From: Pelagibacterium lacus
Lineage (GTDB): Bacteria; Pseudomonadota; Alphaproteobacteria; Rhizobiales; Devosiaceae
DNA length: 64,000 nucleotides
Reading direction: 5' to 3'
Assembly (NCBI RefSeq): GCF_003345525.1
Contig: NZ_QQNH01000009.1
Coordinates: forward strand, 54,304 to 118,303
The number at the start of each line of letters is the position of its first letter. Position 1 is the first letter of the stretch. The translations under genes and the position numbers were made by a program. Under the pieces are notes generated by a model. That model had not been told where the DNA came from. It did no database searches and worked only from the letters and a program-made list of their open reading frames with translations. Of this stretch, positions 60,226 to 64,000 are shown in pieces.

Positions 60226-60972
60226 ATGCAAAAAGAGAACAATCTCATCATCTCGATCTGCGCAGTGCTGATGCTGCTGCCGATCTGGTGGATCGCCTAC
60301 AGAAACACCAATTTCATCGCGGACCCGTTTGTCGTCGCAACGGCCCTCCCCCACTTCCTGTCCCAGGCCGATACGTGGAGTAATATCGGCATCACGCTCT
60401 ATCGCGTTGTCCTGGGGCTGGCGGGAGGTGTCGTGCTCGGCACCCTGGCGGCCTTGGCCATGAACCAGAACAAGCTCGCCGAACAGGTGCTCAGCATCTA
60501 TGTGACCACGGCGCTGAGGACGCCCAGCGCCATCGCCGCCATCATGGCGCTGGCGATCTTCCGGGGCGCCGAAATCGGCTACATCGTGGTGGTGATGTTC
60601 ATCACCTTCCCCTTCATGGCCGTCGGACTGCGGGATGGGCTCAAAAGCGCCGACAAGGACCTTGCAGAGGCCTCGCAGATTTATCGGCTCGGCTCGCTGC
60701 GCTATATCCGCCACGTGCTCCTGCCCTTCATCGCCCCCTTCATCTTCAGCGCGCTGCGCAATGCCCATGCGCTGGCCTGGAAGGTGATCGTCGTCGCCGA
60801 GATTTTTGGCGCGGCGCGGATCGGCTTTGGCGCGCAGTTCGACCATGCGTGGGAATACATGCAGATGGTCGAGGTCCATCTGTGGCTGCTGGTCTTCATC
60901 GCCATCGTGCTCTTTGTCGAATACGGCGTGCTGCGCGTGGCCGAGCGCCGCGTCTTCCGGTGGCGCGGATAA
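60226..60972 (+). CDS. ABC transporter permease (first)
   Basis: The 248-residue protein has six membrane helices and the BPD_transp_1 pattern LGLAGGVVLGTLAALAMNQN. The coupling loop EASQIYRLGSLRYIRHVLLPFIAPFIFSALRNAHALAWKVIVVAEIFGAARIGFG lies near residues 149-203. It begins 38 bases after the binding-protein gene and precedes the ATPase. Together with the second permease it probably forms a heterodimeric channel, as in SsuC/ThiX-type systems, which usually have only one permease gene. Confidence 0.88.
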   Translation: MQKENNLIISICAVLMLLPIWWIAYRNTNFIADPFVVATALPHFLSQADTWSNIGITLYRVVLGLAGGVVLGTLAALAMNQNKLAEQVLSIYVTTALRTPSAIAAIMALAIFRGAEIGYIVVVMFITFPFMAVGLRDGLKSADKDLAEASQIYRLGSLRYIRHVLLPFIAPFIFSALRNAHALAWKVIVVAEIFGAARIGFGAQFDHAWEYMQMVEVHLWLLVFIAIVLFVEYGVLRVAERRVFRWRG

Positions 60973-61015
60973 TCCGCGCCAAACCCTCACCCCCAGCAAT
61001 TCCAAAGGTTTCATC

Positions 61016-61810
61016 ATGACCGGAACATCAGATACCGTCCTCAAGGTCGAGGGCCTCCAGGTCAGCTATGGCAGCATCCCGGCCATCTCCAGCCTCGATT
61101 TCGAGATCAAGCGCGGCGAGTTCGTCGCCATTCTCGGGCCGTCCGGCTGCGGCAAGTCCTCCATGCTTAACGTCATCTCGGGCCTGCTGCCGCCCACCCG
61201 CGGCGTCGTGGAAGTCGACAGCCGCCCGCTTTACGATGCCGGTCGCCACGCCCCCAAGCTGGGCTATGTGTTCCAGGCCCATCGCCTGCTGCCCTGGCGC
61301 ACCGTCAAGCAGAACCTCGAACTGGTGCTCGCCGCCTCCGATGTGCCGCGCGACCAATGGGAGGACAATATCGACCGCCTGCTCGATATCCTCCATATCG
61401 GCCAGTTCAAGAATTCCTGGCCCATGCAGCTTTCGGGCGGCCAGCGCCAGCGCGTCTCCATCGCCCGCGCCCTGTTGGTCGAACCCTCCTACATCCTCAT
61501 GGACGAACCGCTCAGCACGTTGGACGAAGTGACGGCGCGCAGCCTGCGTCAGGAGCTTTCGGGCATCTGGGCGCGCACCGGGGCGACCATCGTCTTCGTC
61601 ACCCACTCCATCCGCGAGGCCGTCTATCTCGCCGATCGCATCATCATCCTGACCCGGGGCCCCTCGACCGTCTTCGAGAACTACCACGTGCCGATCGCCC
61701 GTCCGCGCGCCTATGACGATCCGCGGATCGCCGAGGTCGAGGCCGACATCATCCGCCGCGTGGAGCACGCCTGGGGTCTCGATCCGATCAAGCAGAGCGA
61801 GGTGGCCTGA
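61016..61810 (+). CDS. ABC transporter ATP-binding protein (SsuB/TauB type)
   Basis: The 264-residue ATPase has Walker A LGPSGCGKSSML near residues 41-52, Q-loop GYVFQAHRLLPWRTVKQNL, signature LSGGQRQRVSIARALLVEP, Walker B YILMDEPLSTLDEVT and switch FVTHSIREAVYLADR. This is the nitrate/sulfonate/taurine subclass. It lies between two permease genes, and its stop overlaps the start of the second. The frame extending upstream to 60806 is a shadow of the first permease. Confidence 0.9.
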   Translation: MTGTSDTVLKVEGLQVSYGSIPAISSLDFEIKRGEFVAILGPSGCGKSSMLNVISGLLPPTRGVVEVDSRPLYDAGRHAPKLGYVFQAHRLLPWRTVKQNLELVLAASDVPRDQWEDNIDRLLDILHIGQFKNSWPMQLSGGQRQRVSIARALLVEPSYILMDEPLSTLDEVTARSLRQELSGIWARTGATIVFVTHSIREAVYLADRIIILTRGPSTVFENYHVPIARPRAYDDPRIAEVEADIIRRVEHAWGLDPIKQSEVA

Positions 61811-62616
61811 TGACGCTTTCGACCTCCATGCAGGCCACGACGCTTTCGCCCCGGCCCAAGGCCGGCACCATGGACCGCAACATCCGCATCCTGGGCGCCA
61901 TCCTCGCCGTCGCCAGCCTCTTTGCCATCTGGACGACCCTGTCGATCACCGTGCGTCCCTGGGTGCCGACACCCTATGACACCGTATTGGCCATGGGGCG
62001 GCACCTCACCTCCCAGGGTTTCTACGCCAATCTCTTCTTGACCCTGGGGCGCATCGCGGCGGCTTTCCTTGCCGCATCGGTGATCGGGGCGGCGCTCGGC
62101 ATCGCCATCGGCATGAACAGGAAGGTCGAGGCCTTCTTCCAGCCGCTGCTCGCCATGGCGCTGGCCGTGCCCGATCCGGTCTTCATCATTTTCGCCATTC
62201 TGGCGCTGGGCACCGGCGAGGCGGCCGGCTTCGTCGCCCTGACGCTGGCGGTCGCGCCTTTCGTCTCCAATATCGTGCGCTCCAGCGTCCAGGCCCGCGA
62301 CAAGGGGCTGGACGAGATGACACGGATCTATCGCATCCCGTCCGACAAGGCGTTCTGGGTCAGCCTCGTGCCGCAATTGGTGCCGGCCCTGTTGACCGCG
62401 GCGCGGTTCTCCTTCGCCCTCTCCTGGAAGCTGGTGGTGGTGGTCGAGGCCATCGGGCAGCCGGACGGCATCGGCGCGTCGATCTTCCATTCCTTCCGCC
62501 TGTTGCGCATGCGGGACGTGGTGGCCATCGCCATCCTGTTCATCCTCTTGATGCAACTGCTGGAAAAGGGCGTCCTTGGCCGCCTGGAAAAACGCCTCCT
62601 GCGCTGGCGGCAGTGA
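61810..62616 (+). CDS. ABC transporter permease (second)
   Basis: The 268-residue protein has six helices and the coupling loop DEMTRIYRIPSDKAFWVSLVPQLVPALLTAARFSFALSWKLVVVVEAIGQPDGIG near residues 178-232. It is paralogous to the first permease. The N-terminus has a short cytosolic extension (STSMQATTLSPRPKAG). The ATG overlaps the ATPase stop. Two distinct permeases with one ATPase suggest a heterodimeric channel. Confidence 0.88.
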   Translation: MTLSTSMQATTLSPRPKAGTMDRNIRILGAILAVASLFAIWTTLSITVRPWVPTPYDTVLAMGRHLTSQGFYANLFLTLGRIAAAFLAASVIGAALGIAIGMNRKVEAFFQPLLAMALAVPDPVFIIFAILALGTGEAAGFVALTLAVAPFVSNIVRSSVQARDKGLDEMTRIYRIPSDKAFWVSLVPQLVPALLTAARFSFALSWKLVVVVEAIGQPDGIGASIFHSFRLLRMRDVVAIAILFILLMQLLEKGVLGRLEKRLLRWRQ

Positions 62617-62670
62617 TGCTGGCGTTGGTTTTTATTAAATGAACATACGAATAATAAAGAGTGTGAAGAC

Positions 62671-63891
62671 ATGGGTACGGTTAAAACTGTAGGCATCGTT
62701 GGGGGAGGCATTGGCGGCGTCGCGCTCGCCGTGAGCCTCCTGCAGCGCGGGATTGCCGTCCAGCTTTTCGAGCGGGCCGACAAGTTCGGTGAGGTGGGCG
62801 CTGGCATCCAGATGACCCCCAATGCGGTCAAGGTCATCAAGGCGGTCGGGCTGTACGACCAGATCATCGCGCGCGGCTTCCTGCCCAATGCGGTGGTCGG
62901 GCGCAACTGGAAGACGGGCAAGGAGAATTTCCGCATCCCGCTCAAGGATAGCTGCGAAACCCTTTACGACGCCCCCTATATCCACATCCATCGCGCCGAG
63001 TTGCATAGCCTGTTCGCCGATACGCTGCCGGCCGAGATCTGTCATTTCGGCAAGGCCTGCACCGGGGTGCGCCAGGACGCCGACAGCGCCACGGCCATCT
63101 TCGCCGATGGAACCGAATTCACCGCCGACCTGATCGTGGGGGCCGATGGCGTGCGCTCTATCGTCCGCGCCGATCTGTTCGGCCCGCAGGAGCCGCGCTT
63201 TACCGGCCATATGTGCTATCGCGCCGTGGTGCCGGTGGGCGGGGTGGTCGATTATGTCAGCCCGGACTCGGTGTTCTGGATGGGCCCCAACGGCCATGTG
63301 GTCACCTATTACGTCAATGGCGGCAAGGCGGTGAATATCGTCGCGGTCAGCGAGACGGCGGAATGGGTCGAGGAAAGCTGGAACTCCCGTAGTTCCCGGG
63401 AGGAGATGCTCGCCTCCTTCCCCGGCTGGCACCCCAATCTGCAGAAGCTCTTTTCCCAGGTCGACGAGGTCTATCGCTGGGGACTGTTCGATCGCGATCC
63501 CATGCCCACATGGACCAAGGGACGCGTGACGCTGCTGGGCGATTCCGCCCATCCCATGCTACCCTTCCTCTCCCAGGGCGCCGCCATGGCGATCGAGGAC
63601 GGTTATGTACTCGCTTCGGCCGTGGCGCTGCACACGAACGACCTCCCGGCGGCGCTGGCCGCCTATGAGGCCGAGCGCCGGCCCCGCACCAGCCGGGTGC
63701 AGCTCGAGGCGCGCGAGCGGGGGCGCACCTATCACCTGCCCACCCCCTGGCAGCAGTTCAAGCGCGATTTCGACTACCGCATGCGGGCGATCTTCTCGCC
63801 CCGCACCACCGGCATCAAGACCGACTGGGTCTATGAATATGACGCGCGCCGCTTCGGCGCCCACGCCCCCAGGATGGAGACCGCATCGTGA
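62671..63891 (+). CDS. FAD-dependent aromatic/heteroaromatic monooxygenase, NicC-like
   Basis: The 406-residue class A flavin monooxygenase has GxGxxG at residues 11-16 (GGGIGG), a DG motif GADGVRS near 157-163, and the GD motif LLGDSAHPMLPFLSQGAAMAIEDG near 288-311. The segments EEMLASFPGWHPNLQKL and GLFDRDPMPTWTKGRVTLLGD read closely like 6-hydroxynicotinate 3-monooxygenase (NicC). Compared with what I recall of NicC, residue 47 is glutamine (histidine there) and residue 299 is phenylalanine (histidine 302 there), while H209 and Y213 are kept. The substrate may therefore be a different hydroxy-aromatic acid. It overlaps the maleate isomerase start by 4 bases. Confidence 0.86.
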   Translation: MGTVKTVGIVGGGIGGVALAVSLLQRGIAVQLFERADKFGEVGAGIQMTPNAVKVIKAVGLYDQIIARGFLPNAVVGRNWKTGKENFRIPLKDSCETLYDAPYIHIHRAELHSLFADTLPAEICHFGKACTGVRQDADSATAIFADGTEFTADLIVGADGVRSIVRADLFGPQEPRFTGHMCYRAVVPVGGVVDYVSPDSVFWMGPNGHVVTYYVNGGKAVNIVAVSETAEWVEESWNSRSSREEMLASFPGWHPNLQKLFSQVDEVYRWGLFDRDPMPTWTKGRVTLLGDSAHPMLPFLSQGAAMAIEDGYVLASAVALHTNDLPAALAAYEAERRPRTSRVQLEARERGRTYHLPTPWQQFKRDFDYRMRAIFSPRTTGIKTDWVYEYDARRFGAHAPRMETAS

Positions 63892-64000
63892 CGCGCTATC
63901 GCATTGGTCAGATTGTTCCGTCTTCGAATGTTACGATGGAGACGGAGATTCCGGGTTTGTTGCGGGCGCGGGAGGGGATTTTGCCGGAGCGGTTCACGTT
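63888..64000 (+). CDS. maleate cis-trans isomerase (NicE/MaiA-like), N-terminal part
   Basis: Only the first 37 residues lie in the window. They read TRYRIGQIVPSSNVTMETEI PGLLRAREG and PERFT, the nearly invariant start of maleate isomerases, including the VPSSN-x-TME segment that binds the substrate carboxylates in this Asp/Glu racemase-like family. The enzyme turns maleate into fumarate, the last step of the maleamate branch of nicotinate and related pyridine degradation. The start is a GTG overlapping the monooxygenase stop. The two catalytic cysteines lie beyond the edge. Confidence 0.85.
   Translation, partial: MTRYRIGQIVPSSNVTMETEIPGLLRAREGILPERFT

Overview
The window looks like chromosomal DNA of a high-GC alphaproteobacterium, probably Hyphomicrobiales (Rhizobiales) and perhaps near Devosia/Pelagibacterium. 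The clues are a 394-residue Omp2-type porin, a dapA-smpB pair, a BigR/Blh persulfide module, an AsnC-type BkdR next to bkd genes, many Bug/Tct transporter parts, and REP-like palindromes around a CTTCTCCC/GGGAGAAG core. The genus is a guess from protein character. No phage, plasmid, IS, CRISPR or rRNA genes were seen.

Positions 1-13.5 kb are core and stress functions: smpB (partial), dapA, a hydrolase-fold protein lacking its catalytic residues, an OmpA / 33-residue membrane peptide / HhH operon, a porin, tRNA-Ala(CGC), a sulfide/persulfide module (blh, bigR, two YeeE/YedE halves, SulP), a TauE/SafE permease with its TIGR02186 partner, and glpD.

Positions 13.8-21 kb hold branched-chain amino acid oxidation: bkdA1-bkdA2-bkdB-ivd, divergent bkdR, then etfBA, which can take the electrons from the acyl-CoA dehydrogenase. 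Next come psuG/psuK for pseudouridine breakdown, and a four-gene operon (CbiX-like/2Fe-2S protein, binding protein, permease, ATPase) behind a cobalamin riboswitch. That operon is probably B12 or corrinoid uptake. From 27.3 to 35.6 kb there is a peptide utilisation locus: DUF1028 protein, dipeptide-type ABC transporter with a fused permease-ATPase, GntR regulator and M42-like peptidase. Two identical-type palindromes sit in its divergent promoter.

Positions 35.9 kb to the right edge are a large catabolic region for an aromatic or N-heteroaromatic acid. It has a ThDP decarboxylase with an aldehyde dehydrogenase, two Bug binding proteins, a TctA-TctB fusion, UbiX and UbiD, a complete CoxM/S/L molybdenum hydroxylase with XdhC- and CoxG-like helpers, two IclR regulators, an enoyl-CoA hydratase-type protein and an alpha/beta hydrolase. 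These are followed by an M29-fold protein resembling 2,5-dihydroxypyridine dioxygenase, a TetR regulator, an NMT1-type ABC importer, a NicC-like flavin monooxygenase, and the start of a maleate isomerase. The right end reads like the lower nicotinate/picolinate route (hydroxypyridine to maleate to fumarate). The left part adds molybdenum hydroxylation and prenylated-FMN decarboxylation. Three copies of TTCCG-N5-CGGAA lie in the two divergent promoters of the left part and suggest one shared regulator. This combination is the best candidate for an undescribed system here.
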